A DNA stretch of 60,565 bases from the NCBI GenBank assembly GCA_031127075.1, contig JARIFA010000008.1:1-60565 (forward strand), given 5' to 3'. Position numbers and translations under genes: made by a program. Within the stretch, counting starts at the first letter, position 1. Every line of letters begins with the position of its first letter. Below, piece after piece: positions 50,264 through 58,246 of the stretch. Source of the DNA: Gemmatimonadota bacterium (GTDB taxonomy: Bacteria > Gemmatimonadota > Gemmatimonadetes > Gemmatimonadales > Gemmatimonadaceae). The notes under the pieces are model-generated. The model had not been told where the DNA came from. It did no database searches and saw nothing but the letters and a program-made list of their open reading frames with translations.

Positions 50264-52096
50264 TCAGGCGCTGGTCTCGCGGACAACCTGCTCGAGTGGG
50301 ACGATCCCCTTCCAGACCTTCAGGAGCCCGTCCATCCGGAGCGTGAGCATCCCGCCGGCGATCGCCGCCTCGCGGATCTCCGCGGCGCCGACGCTCTGCA
50401 GGATCAGCCGCCGCAGCTCCGGGGTCATGAACATCACCTCGTAGGCGCCCTGCCGACCCTTGAGGCCGGACCCGGCGCACGCCTCGCAGCCTTTCCCCTT
50501 GAAGTACGGCATCTGGACGACCCGCGTCTCGAGCGTCACCGACGCCAGGGCCGCGCGCGACACCTCCGGCGCCCGGGCGATGAGATCCTGCACCGCCTCC
50601 GCCGTGAACTGGAGGTCGCCGAGGGTCATCGTCGGGGTGACCTTCGCGGCCGCGAACTCAGCCTCGTCCGGCGTGTACGTCGTGACGCACTTGGTGCAGA
50701 TGCGCCGGAGCAGCCGCTGCGCGAGCACGAGGTTCAACGCCGAGCTGACATTGAACGGCTCGAGCCCCATGTCCATCAAGCGCGTCACCGTCTCCGCCGC
50801 CGAATTGGTGTGCAGCGTCGACAGCACGAGGTGGCCCGTGAGCGCCGCCTTGATGGCGATCCCGCCCGTCTCGAGGTCACGGATCTCGCCCACCATGATG
50901 ATGTTCGGGTCCTGCCGCAGGAACGCCTTTAGCGCCGCGGCGAAGGTCATCCCGATCTCATTCCGCACCAGGACCTGGTTCACCCCGTAGAGGTTGTACT
51001 CGACGGGGTCCTCGGCGGTCATGATGTTCGTGTCGATCGCGTTGACCTTGCTGAGGCAGCTGTACAGCGTGGTCGTCTTGCCGGAACCCGTCGGGCCGGT
51101 GACCAGCACCATCCCATAGGGGTTGGAGACCGCCTCCATCAGCTCGCGCTCCGCGCGCGGCTCGATGCCGAAGGTCTCGAGGTCGAGCGAGAGGTTCCCC
51201 TTGTCGAGGATCCGGAGGACGACCTTCTCACCGAAGAGCGTCGGCAACGTCGAGACGCGGAAGTCGATGACCTTCTTCCCCATCTTCAGCTTGATGCGCC
51301 CGTCCTGCGGCACCCGCCGCTCGGCGATGTTCAAGGCCGCCATGATCTTGAACCGGGAGATCAGCGCCGGCTGCATCTTCTTCGGCGGCTTCATCACCTC
51401 CTGCAGCGCGCCGTCGATCCGGTAGCGCACCCGCAGGTCGTGCTCGAAACACTCGAAGTGGATGTCCGACGCCCCGCGCTTCACCGCATCCGTCAGGATC
51501 GCGTTGATCAGCTTCACGACCGGCGCATCGTCGACCGCGGCGGCCAGCGCCATCGCTGACATCTCCTCCTGCTTGTCCTCGACCACCTCGACGTCCGCCT
51601 CGGCGTCGAACCCCTCGATCTCGGAGAGCAGCGCCGACATCTGCTGGTCCCCGACGTCAAAGAGCTTCTCGAGGACGCTCTTCAGCGTGAACTCCCCGGC
51701 GATCACCGGGAAGATGTCGAAGCGCGTGATGAACTTGAGGTCCTCGACCACCCCGAGGTCGGTGGGGTCCGCCATCGCCACCGTCAGCGTCCGCCCCTCG
51801 CGCTTCACCGCGAGCACGAGATGCTTCATCGCGATGTCCGAGGGGATCAGCTTCGCCACCTTCGGGTCGACCTCGACCTTCGTGAGGTCCACCGCCGGGA
51901 GCTTGTACTGTCGCGCCAGGCATCGCACGAGGTCGAGTTCCTGCAGGAACCCGAGCTTCACGAGGTTATAGCCGACGCGAGTCCCGTTCTGTCGCTGCTC
52001 GTCCAGCGCGCGCTGCAGCTGCTCGCGCGTGATCAATCCCTCGGCGAGGACGACGTCCCCGAGACGGGCCGGACCGGTGGCGGCGGTGGTGGACAT
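50264..52096 (-). CDS. pilB: Pilus extension ATPase PilB
   Basis: 610 residues. N-terminal MshEN/T2SSE_N domain (LGDVVLAEGLITREQLQRALDEQ, about 10-150), then the ATPase: SDIHFECFEHDLRVRYRIDG, Walker A GPTGSGKTT with Lys340, DPNIIMVGEIRDLET, STLHTNSAAETVTRLMDMG, and the zinc-binding cysteines C-x-x-C in RRICTKC and GCEACAGSG. Tetracysteine site and N-terminal domain distinguish PilB from PilT. It powers pilus extension via PilC. Confidence 0.96.
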   Translation of the reverse strand: MSTTAATGPARLGDVVLAEGLITREQLQRALDEQRQNGTRVGYNLVKLGFLQELDLVRCLARQYKLPAVDLTKVEVDPKVAKLIPSDIAMKHLVLAVKREGRTLTVAMADPTDLGVVEDLKFITRFDIFPVIAGEFTLKSVLEKLFDVGDQQMSALLSEIEGFDAEADVEVVEDKQEEMSAMALAAAVDDAPVVKLINAILTDAVKRGASDIHFECFEHDLRVRYRIDGALQEVMKPPKKMQPALISRFKIMAALNIAERRVPQDGRIKLKMGKKVIDFRVSTLPTLFGEKVVLRILDKGNLSLDLETFGIEPRAERELMEAVSNPYGMVLVTGPTGSGKTTTLYSCLSKVNAIDTNIMTAEDPVEYNLYGVNQVLVRNEIGMTFAAALKAFLRQDPNIIMVGEIRDLETGGIAIKAALTGHLVLSTLHTNSAAETVTRLMDMGLEPFNVSSALNLVLAQRLLRRICTKCVTTYTPDEAEFAAAKVTPTMTLGDLQFTAEAVQDLIARAPEVSRAALASVTLETRVVQMPYFKGKGCEACAGSGLKGRQGAYEVMFMTPELRRLILQSVGAAEIREAAIAGGMLTLRMDGLLKVWKGIVPLEQVVRETSA

Positions 52097-52132
52097 GCGT
52101 TCGGGGAAGCTGGTCGGGCCTTTATAGTTGTG

Positions 52133-52693
52133 TCAAGGCGAGCGCTGGCCCGTGGCGGACGGCCGGACTGCATCGGCGGGACGCGGCACGCCGGAGAAGG
52201 TCACGAGCCCCCCGAAGCGCCGCATCATCGCCGGCCCGATGCCACGCACACGCTCCAGACCGACCGGCGAACCGAAGGGGCCACGCGCGTCACGGTCCGC
52301 GACGATCCGCGCGGCCAACGCCGGTCCGATGCCCGGCAACCGCTCCAACGTCGCCGCGTCCGCCCGGTCCACATCGATTGGCCCAGCCGACGAGGGTGGG
52401 GCCGGAGGCGGTGACACGAGTCGGGGGGCGGATGCGACACCACCGGTCACCGCGGGCCCGGCAGCGCGCCGTGGCCGACGGCCCGCGTTGATCGCCGGCC
52501 CCGCGCGCTGCGCAAGGGCCGAATCGACCGCCGCGAGTTGCGCCGCGAGGGTTTGCGCCTCCGACGGATTCGGCCCTGACGCGCGACCGTCCCACGCCCG
52601 CACCGCGGTCCCCACCGCGGTCACGAGCGCCAGATAGAGGAACGCCTGTCGTTCGGCGGGCGTCGGCACCGGGGGACCATCACCGCGCACCAC
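52133..52693 (-). CDS. ComEA-like helix-hairpin-helix protein
   Basis: 186 residues, GTG start uncertain. A weak hydrophobic N-terminal segment (FLYLALVTAVGTAVRAW), a Pro/Ala/Arg-rich linker, then two helix-hairpin-helix units: DRADAATLERLPGIGPALAARIV and SPVGLERVRGIGPAMMRRFGG. This is the DNA-binding domain of ComEA, which receives DNA in the periplasm during transformation. It lies 36 bases upstream of pilB on the same strand, so it may be expressed with the pilus motor. Other HhH proteins of this type exist, so a competence role is inference. Confidence 0.75.
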   Translation of the reverse strand: MVRGDGPPVPTPAERQAFLYLALVTAVGTAVRAWDGRASGPNPSEAQTLAAQLAAVDSALAQRAGPAINAGRRPRRAAGPAVTGGVASAPRLVSPPPAPPSSAGPIDVDRADAATLERLPGIGPALAARIVADRDARGPFGSPVGLERVRGIGPAMMRRFGGLVTFSGVPRPADAVRPSATGQRSP

Positions 52694-52820
52694 CCCGCCG
52701 TCGGGATCCTTCGACGCCCACCATCATCCCCGCCATCCGCGCCATCGCACCGCCGGGTCGTCCGCTGCCGGGCGCTGGGATCGACGCACCCACCGGGGCC
52801 GGCCCCGTCGCCCGTCGCTC

Positions 52821-53759
52821 TCAGCGACCGAGGTCGCGCAGCACCGCCATCGCCACCTCACCCACGAGCTGCAACGAGCGCGGCGACACCTTGTCGACCG
52901 TGTCATCCACCGTGTGGTGCCAGGGATAATCGAGATCGATCACGTCGATCACCCGGAGCCCCGTCGCCAGCAGCGGGACATGGTCGTCGGTGATGGCGAG
53001 CCCTGCCCGATTCGTGAAGGCGGCGCCGTGCCCCAGCCGCTGCGCCGTCGCCCAGACCCGCTGCACGACCTCGGGGGCCCCGCGGACCGAGTTGGCCTCC
53101 TGCTCGAAGACGGGGAGGCTGTCCCCCACCATATCCCAGAGCACCCCGAAGAGCGGCGCATATCCCGGCTCGGGGAGGTGCGCCGCGAAATACCGCGACC
53201 CGATCAGGACGTCCGTGTCGGTCTCGAAGTCGCCGTAGTCCTCCCCGTCCACGAGCAGGAGGTCCACGCCGATCGCCGGTGGCGCGCGCCGCAGCTGCCG
53301 TGCGACCTCCAGCAGGATCGCGACCCCCGACCCGCCATCGTTCGCCCCGGGGACGGGAGCCGTCGGCTGCGCCGACCCGACCGCATCGGCGCGCGGCCGC
53401 GTGTCCCAATGCGCCACGTACAACACCCGCTCCGTCGCGCCCGGCCGGAAGCGGGCGAGGATGTTGCGCATCGGGAGCGCCACCCCGTCGGCGGTCCGGT
53501 GGATCCACGCCTGGACCAGCACGGTGTCCGCCGTCGCTCGGAGCTGTGCGACGAGCCAGTCCCCGGCCGCGCGATGCGCCGTCGTCCCCGGCACCCGGGG
53601 CCCGAACGCGACCTGCGCCCGGACCGCCTCCAACGCCGCCTGCCCATCGAACGTCGGGGGCACGGCCTCCGCCGGCCTGGCCTCGGCATCGCCCCCGCCC
53701 CGTCCACAGCCAAGGAGGCCGACCAGGAGGAGGAACGCGCTCAGGGGACGGAACCGCAC
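52821..53759 (-). CDS. M28 family zinc peptidase lipoprotein
   Basis: 312 residues from GTG 53759, which gives a lipoprotein signal LSAFLLLVGLLGC (Cys18); the frame is open upstream but would run into the divergent promoter region. M28 ligands: His and Asp in VAHWDTRP, Asp in GANDGGSGVAILLE, Glu-Asp in LLLVDGEDYGDF, and His in YPWHHTVDDT. The arrangement resembles glutaminyl-peptide cyclotransferase-like M28 proteins as well as aminopeptidases. Envelope-anchored; substrate unknown. The 127 bases downstream, up to the ComEA-like gene region at 52693, show nothing recognisable. Confidence 0.88.
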   Translation of the reverse strand: MRFRPLSAFLLLVGLLGCGRGGGDAEARPAEAVPPTFDGQAALEAVRAQVAFGPRVPGTTAHRAAGDWLVAQLRATADTVLVQAWIHRTADGVALPMRNILARFRPGATERVLYVAHWDTRPRADAVGSAQPTAPVPGANDGGSGVAILLEVARQLRRAPPAIGVDLLLVDGEDYGDFETDTDVLIGSRYFAAHLPEPGYAPLFGVLWDMVGDSLPVFEQEANSVRGAPEVVQRVWATAQRLGHGAAFTNRAGLAITDDHVPLLATGLRVIDVIDLDYPWHHTVDDTVDKVSPRSLQLVGEVAMAVLRDLGR

Positions 53760-53831
53760 GGGGGCCTCCGGGTGGAAGAGGAGCGCGCGGGGGCGGGACG
53801 CACCTTGCCCGACGCGCGCAAGTGAGTGGAA

Positions 53832-53837
53832 TATACG
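53832..53837 (+). promoter_or_regulatory. Candidate -10 box for the lptFG-mlaED operon
   Basis: TATACG in an AT-rich island (GGAATATACGAGG) 38 bases before the lptF GTG, within the divergent gap to the M28 gene. A TTGCCC lies upstream but at about 21 bases, too far for a good -35. Confidence 0.25.
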
Positions 53838-53875
53838 AGGTTGGCCCCTTCCCACGCGTTTCGACCCGCCGCCGA

Positions 53876-55339
53876 GTGAAGATCGTCTCCCGCTACATCT
53901 TGAAGGAGCATCTCGGCCCCCTCGCCTTCGCGGTGTCGGCGCTCACCTCGCTGCTGCTGCTGAACTTCGTCGCCAAGCGGCTCGGGGACCTCGTCGGCAA
54001 GGGGCTCCCCTGGGACGTAATCGCGGAGTTCCTCCTCCTCTCCGTGCCCTTCACCCTCGCGATGACGCTGCCGATGGCGGTGCTGGTCGCGACGCTGCAC
54101 GCCTTCTCGCGCCTCGCCTCGGAGAACGAGATCACGGCCTTCAAGGCGAGCGGGGTGAGCATGCAGCGGCTTATGGTGCCGGTGATGCTGGCCTCGCTCG
54201 TGCTCACCGCCGCGATGGTGCTCTTCAACGACCAGGTGCTCCCGCGGGCGAACCACCGGCTCGCGACGCTGCAGTCCGACATCGCGCGCGTCAAGCCGAC
54301 CCTCGCGCTGCAGGAGCAGGTGATCAACGAGGTCGTGCCGCGCACGCTCTTCCTTCGCGCGGCCCGCATCGCATCGGGCACCAACCAGATGCACGACGTG
54401 ACCATCTACGACCTCGGCGACCCGGCACATCGGCGGAGCATCGAGGCCGACAGTGGCGTCGTCGCCCTCTCGACGTCGGGCGAGGACCTGATCCTCACGC
54501 TCTTCGATGGGACGACCACCGAGGTCGATGCCGAGCGCCCGGCGCGACTGCAGCGCAGCTTCTTCCACGAGGACATCATCCTCGTCCGCGGGGTCTCGGG
54601 CGGGCTCGACCGCGGGGCGGACCGGGCCAGCTATCGGTCCGACCGCGAGCTCTCCGTCTGCGAGCTCCGGGCCCGGGTCGACGAGGCGTCCGTCCAGCGG
54701 GACAGCGCCTGGGTGCGCGTGCAACGGTCGCTGGGGGACAGCCTCGCCGCCGACCACGTCCCCCGCATCCCCCGCGGCGTCGGCGGCCTCTACTGCGACG
54801 GGGTGCGCCGACTGCAGGCGTGGCTCACGCCCCCCCCGGCCGCCGCGGCGGTCCAATCCGGGCAGGGCGACTCGACCGCATCCGGACGCCCCGTCACGCC
54901 CGTGGCCGGCCAGCCGGCCTCGATGATCTCCGACGTGATGCTGGAGGGGATGCGCTTCGAGCTGACCGTCGCCCAGAACACGATCGACCAGTATCGGGTG
55001 GAGATCGAGAAGAAGTTCGCGATCGCCTCCGCCTGCTTCATCTTCGTGCTCCTCGGGGCGCCCATCGCCCTCCGCTTCCCGCGCGGCGGCGTCGGGCTGA
55101 CCATCGGCGTGAGCCTCGGCGTCTTCGCCATCTATTACGCGGGCCTGCTGATGGGCGAAGCGCTCGCCGACCGCGCCCTGCTCGACCCCGGCATCGCGAT
55201 GTGGGGGGCCAACCTCGGCCTCGGCCTCGTGGGGCTCGTCCTGACCCTGCGGCTCGGGACGGAAGGGTCGACCTCGCGCGGCAGCGAGCTCGCGGAACGC
55301 TGGCACCGCTGGCGCGCTCGGCGCCGGAGGCCAGCGTGA
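53876..55339 (+). CDS. lptF: LPS export permease LptF
   Basis: 487 residues, GTG start. YjgP/YjgQ family: VKIVSRYILKEHLGPLAFAVSAL N-terminus; transmembrane helices near the ends (VIAEFLLLSVPFTLAMTLPMAVLVATL; ACFIFVLLGAPIALRFPRGG; GVGLTIGVSLGVFAIYYAGLL); SENEITAFKASGVSMQRLMVPVM conserved loop; a large periplasmic jellyroll domain (about 130-370) which here contains a Gly/Pro/Ala linker near 320-345. With LptG and LptB it extracts lipopolysaccharide from the inner membrane, so the organism should have an LPS-type outer membrane. Confidence 0.93.
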   Translation: MKIVSRYILKEHLGPLAFAVSALTSLLLLNFVAKRLGDLVGKGLPWDVIAEFLLLSVPFTLAMTLPMAVLVATLHAFSRLASENEITAFKASGVSMQRLMVPVMLASLVLTAAMVLFNDQVLPRANHRLATLQSDIARVKPTLALQEQVINEVVPRTLFLRAARIASGTNQMHDVTIYDLGDPAHRRSIEADSGVVALSTSGEDLILTLFDGTTTEVDAERPARLQRSFFHEDIILVRGVSGGLDRGADRASYRSDRELSVCELRARVDEASVQRDSAWVRVQRSLGDSLAADHVPRIPRGVGGLYCDGVRRLQAWLTPPPAAAAVQSGQGDSTASGRPVTPVAGQPASMISDVMLEGMRFELTVAQNTIDQYRVEIEKKFAIASACFIFVLLGAPIALRFPRGGVGLTIGVSLGVFAIYYAGLLMGEALADRALLDPGIAMWGANLGLGLVGLVLTLRLGTEGSTSRGSELAERWHRWRARRRRPA

Positions 55340-56421
55340 GCCGCGGCCTCCGTCCGCTCGACCGGTACGTCCTCCGCGAGTTCGTGAAGGTCCTCGTGGC
55401 GACGGCGCTCGGCTTCCCGATCCTGGTGATCGTGATCGACATCAGCGAGAAGCTCGACACCTACCTGCTCCGTCAGCTCCCCGTGCGGGACATCGCGCTC
55501 GCGTACCTGCTGGGGATCCCCGACACGATGTTCCTCGTTCTCCCCGCCGCCGTCCTCTTCGCGACGGTCTTCACCATCGGGGGCTTCACGCGCCACAGCG
55601 AGATCACCGCCGCGAAGGCCTCAGGGATCAGCTTCCACCGCTTCATCGCCCCGATCGCGCTCGGGGCGCTCGGGGCGACGGGGTTCGGGCTCGTCCTCGC
55701 CGAGGTGGTGCCGCCGCTCAATGCGCACCGACTCGAGCTGCTGCAGGAGAAGGCGTTCCGGAACACGAATGAGCGCGCGAACTTCGCGTACGCGTCCGAG
55801 ACCGGGCGGACCTACCGGATCGGGTACGCGGACGTGGCGGAGGCGCAGGTGCAGCAGCTCGAGATCGAGCGCCGCGGGACCGGGCCCGATTATCCGACCT
55901 ATGTGATCGCCGCGCGCAACGGCACCTGGCGCGCCGCCGACGGGTGGCTGCTGGCGAGCGGCGTGATGCACGTCCTCCCCGATTCCCTCTCGAACCTAAC
56001 CTTTGCCTTTGATTCGCTCCGGGACGTCGCGTTCCGGGAGCCCCCGAGCGGCCTGATGGCGAACCCGAAGGCGCCGGCGGAGATGGGGTTCCGTGACCTC
56101 GGACGCTTCATCGAGGCGATGGAGCGCTCCGGCACCGACGTGCGGAAGCTCCGCGTCGAGCGGATGCTCAAGATCGCGATTCCGGTGACCTGTGTGATCA
56201 TCATGCTGATCGGGGCGCCGCTCGCGACGAGCACCCAACGTGGCGGCACCGCCTACGGCATCGGCATCAGCCTCGCCATCACGGTTATCTTCCTGATGCT
56301 GCTCCAGCTGACCCAGGCGATCGGTGCCGGGGGGCTCGTCCAGCCCGAGCTCGCCGCGTGGATCCCGGGCGCCGTGTTCGGCGTCATCGGCTCGATCCTC
56401 CTCTCCCGTGTCCGTACCTGA
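55336..56421 (+). CDS. lptG: LPS export permease LptG
   Basis: 361 residues; GTG 55336 overlaps the lptF stop (GTGA). RPLDRYVLREFVKVLVATALGFPILVIVID start, GIPDTMFLVLPAAVLFATVFTIGGFTRHSEITAAKASG, periplasmic domain (about 100-260), LRVERMLKIAIPVTCVIIMLIGAPLA and a final helix. The frame continues upstream through lptF as shadow only. Forms the LptFG heterodimer. Confidence 0.93.
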   Translation: MSRGLRPLDRYVLREFVKVLVATALGFPILVIVIDISEKLDTYLLRQLPVRDIALAYLLGIPDTMFLVLPAAVLFATVFTIGGFTRHSEITAAKASGISFHRFIAPIALGALGATGFGLVLAEVVPPLNAHRLELLQEKAFRNTNERANFAYASETGRTYRIGYADVAEAQVQQLEIERRGTGPDYPTYVIAARNGTWRAADGWLLASGVMHVLPDSLSNLTFAFDSLRDVAFREPPSGLMANPKAPAEMGFRDLGRFIEAMERSGTDVRKLRVERMLKIAIPVTCVIIMLIGAPLATSTQRGGTAYGIGISLAITVIFLMLLQLTQAIGAGGLVQPELAAWIPGAVFGVIGSILLSRVRT

Positions 56422-57253
56422 CCTGACCGAGCGCCCGACCGAGACCTTCCCCGTCGTCCAGGCGGGGGGACTCCGCTTCTTCCGTTGGATGGGCCGCCAC
56501 GCGCTCGCGCTGCTCGGCGGGATCGGAGCGCGCGTGCTCTTCGTGGGCGAGATCCGGCGCGCGCTGCGCGAGGGGCCGACCTGGCGTCGAGAGGTCGTTC
56601 ATCAGATGCGGGCGATCGGTGTCGACTCGCTCCCACTGACGATCATGGTGGCCGCCTTCATCGGCGGCGTCATCGCGATCCAGATCCGCTACCAGCTCTT
56701 TCCGGGGATCCAGCTCTCGATCGTCGGCCTCTCGACCCGCCAGATCGTCATCCTCGAGACCGGCCCGCTCCTGACGGGGTTGGTGCTGGCCGGGCGTGTG
56801 GGCGCGAAGATGACGGCTGAGATCGCGACGATGCGGGTGACGGAGCAGATCGACGCCCTCGAGACGCTCGCGTTCGATCCCGTCGCCTACCTCGTCGTCC
56901 CTCGCCTCATCGCCGGGATTGTGATGCTGCCGATCCTGACGGTCTTCGCCGACATCGCCGGCGTCAGCGCGGGGATGCTCTCATCCGTGCTCGTCGCCGA
57001 CGTGCAGCTCTCGCAGTTCCTCGAGGGGATGCGCCTCGGCTACGACCAGTTTCAGGTCACCTATAGCCTCATCAAGGCGACCCTCTTCGGTGGCGCGATC
57101 GCTTTCCTCTGCACCTTCGAGGGATACAAGACCTTCGGCGGGGCGGAGGGGGTCGGGAAGAGCACCGCCCGGGCGGTCGTCATCACGTCAATCGCCATCC
57201 TCATCCTCGACGCCACCACGGCCGTCCTCCTCGCACCCTATCTTCAGGCATGA
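56408..57253 (+). CDS. mlaE: MlaE-type lipid transport permease
   Basis: 281 residues, GTG 56408 with a 14-base overlap with lptG. ABC permease family MlaE: LTIMVAAFIGGVIAIQIRYQL, ETGPLLTGLVLAGRVGAKMTAEIATMRVTEQIDALETL (the EQIDAL motif), PRLIAGIVMLPILTVFADIAG, KATLFGGAIAFLCTFEGYKT. Inner-membrane permease for phospholipid trafficking between membranes. The matching ATPase gene mlaF, normally adjacent, is absent from this operon. Confidence 0.93.
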   Translation: MSVPDLTERPTETFPVVQAGGLRFFRWMGRHALALLGGIGARVLFVGEIRRALREGPTWRREVVHQMRAIGVDSLPLTIMVAAFIGGVIAIQIRYQLFPGIQLSIVGLSTRQIVILETGPLLTGLVLAGRVGAKMTAEIATMRVTEQIDALETLAFDPVAYLVVPRLIAGIVMLPILTVFADIAGVSAGMLSSVLVADVQLSQFLEGMRLGYDQFQVTYSLIKATLFGGAIAFLCTFEGYKTFGGAEGVGKSTARAVVITSIAILILDATTAVLLAPYLQA

Positions 57254-58131
57254 AGCGACGTGACGAAGTCCTCGTGGGCATCGTGGCGACGGCCGCCGTC
57301 GGGCTGGGCGTCGTCGGATCCCTCTACCTCGCCCGCGGCGGCCTGCTGCCCGGCTATGAGGTCTACAGCGTGTACGACTGGGGGTCCGGTCTGCGCCAGG
57401 GCCAGCCGGTGATGCTCTCCGGCGTGTCGGTCGGCTATGTGGCCTCGACCGACATCCGGCGTGACGGGAAGCTGGTCGTCGGGATGCGCATCTACAACCG
57501 CTATGAGGTCCCGCTCGGTACGACCTCCAAGGTCGCCCCCAACGGGGTCTTCGGCGACATGATGGTCACCCTCCAGCCGTCGCGGGCCACCGACGAACAC
57601 TTCGCCCCGGGAGACACGATTCCCGCGGGACCGCCATCGGTCGGAATCGGGGAGATTCTGGGGAAGGTCGACACGATCAGCCGCGACATCGGGGCCTTGA
57701 CGGCGGCGCTCCGCAGCGAGCTCGTGGATGCCAAGGGGCTCGCCGAACTCCGCGCGACGGTCGCTTCGGCGCACGAGCTCATCGAGACGCTCGACCGCGT
57801 CGCGTCCGAGCAGTCGCGGGAGCTGACGCGGACACAGCAGGCGGTGCGCCGGGTGGCGGGCGCCGTGGACTCGGCGCAGGTGGACTCGACCATCCGGGCG
57901 GTCGGCGACCTCTCGACCAACATGGCGGCGCTCGGCGCGGATCTGCGAGCCACCGCGGCGAACCTCGATGCGGTCCTCACGAAGCTGGAGGCGGGTCAGG
58001 GGAGCGCCGGGCTCCTGCTGAATGACCCCGGGATGTACCGCGACACGCGGGCGCTCCTGCAGCGGCTCGATTCGCTGACCGCGGACTTCCAGCGCAATCC
58101 GCGGAAATACATCAAGTTCTCGGTGTTCTGA
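57250..58131 (+). CDS. mlaD: MCE-domain protein (MlaD-type)
   Basis: 293 residues, coupled to mlaE by ATGA. One N-terminal transmembrane helix (VLVGIVATAAVGLGVVGSLYL), an MCE domain (about 35-125: GLRQGQPVMLSGVSVGYVASTDIRR; TSKVAPNGVFGDMMVTLQP) and a long helical C-terminal region (about 130-265) of the type that builds a periplasmic tunnel, ending in LLNDPGMYRDTRALLQRLDSLTADFQRNPRKYIKFSVF. Longer than E. coli MlaD and closer to the tunnel-forming kind. Confidence 0.92.
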   Translation: MKRRDEVLVGIVATAAVGLGVVGSLYLARGGLLPGYEVYSVYDWGSGLRQGQPVMLSGVSVGYVASTDIRRDGKLVVGMRIYNRYEVPLGTTSKVAPNGVFGDMMVTLQPSRATDEHFAPGDTIPAGPPSVGIGEILGKVDTISRDIGALTAALRSELVDAKGLAELRATVASAHELIETLDRVASEQSRELTRTQQAVRRVAGAVDSAQVDSTIRAVGDLSTNMAALGADLRATAANLDAVLTKLEAGQGSAGLLLNDPGMYRDTRALLQRLDSLTADFQRNPRKYIKFSVF

Positions 58132-58186
58132 CCTTTTCGGCCGCACCGCGGGCGACGCGATGTGGCAAGCGCAGCGCCGGAAATGC

Positions 58187-58224
58187 ACGACGCCCCGGAG
58201 AGCCTTGGCTCCCCGGGGCGTCGT
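58187..58224. terminator. Bidirectional terminator between mlaD and the TonB receptor
   Basis: Outer stem 58187-58198 (ACGACGCCCCGG) with 58213-58224, twelve perfect pairs, and inner stem AGCC/GGCT around TT. It lies in the 115-base gap between convergent stops. The minus-strand exit has a short ATTT; the plus exit has no T-run. Confidence 0.7.
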
Positions 58225-58246
58225 CACATCGGTCGGGCGACTTCGA

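Noticed and set aside
52121-52136. TTGACA and TATAAA upstream of pilB as a promoter
   Set aside because: On the minus strand the two perfect-looking boxes are only four bases apart, and neither has a partner at about 17 bases.
53401-56421. A 1006-codon open frame that would make lptG a long fusion
   Set aside because: Only the part after GTG 55336 looks like protein (LptG); the rest is Arg/Pro-rich out-of-frame reading of lptF.
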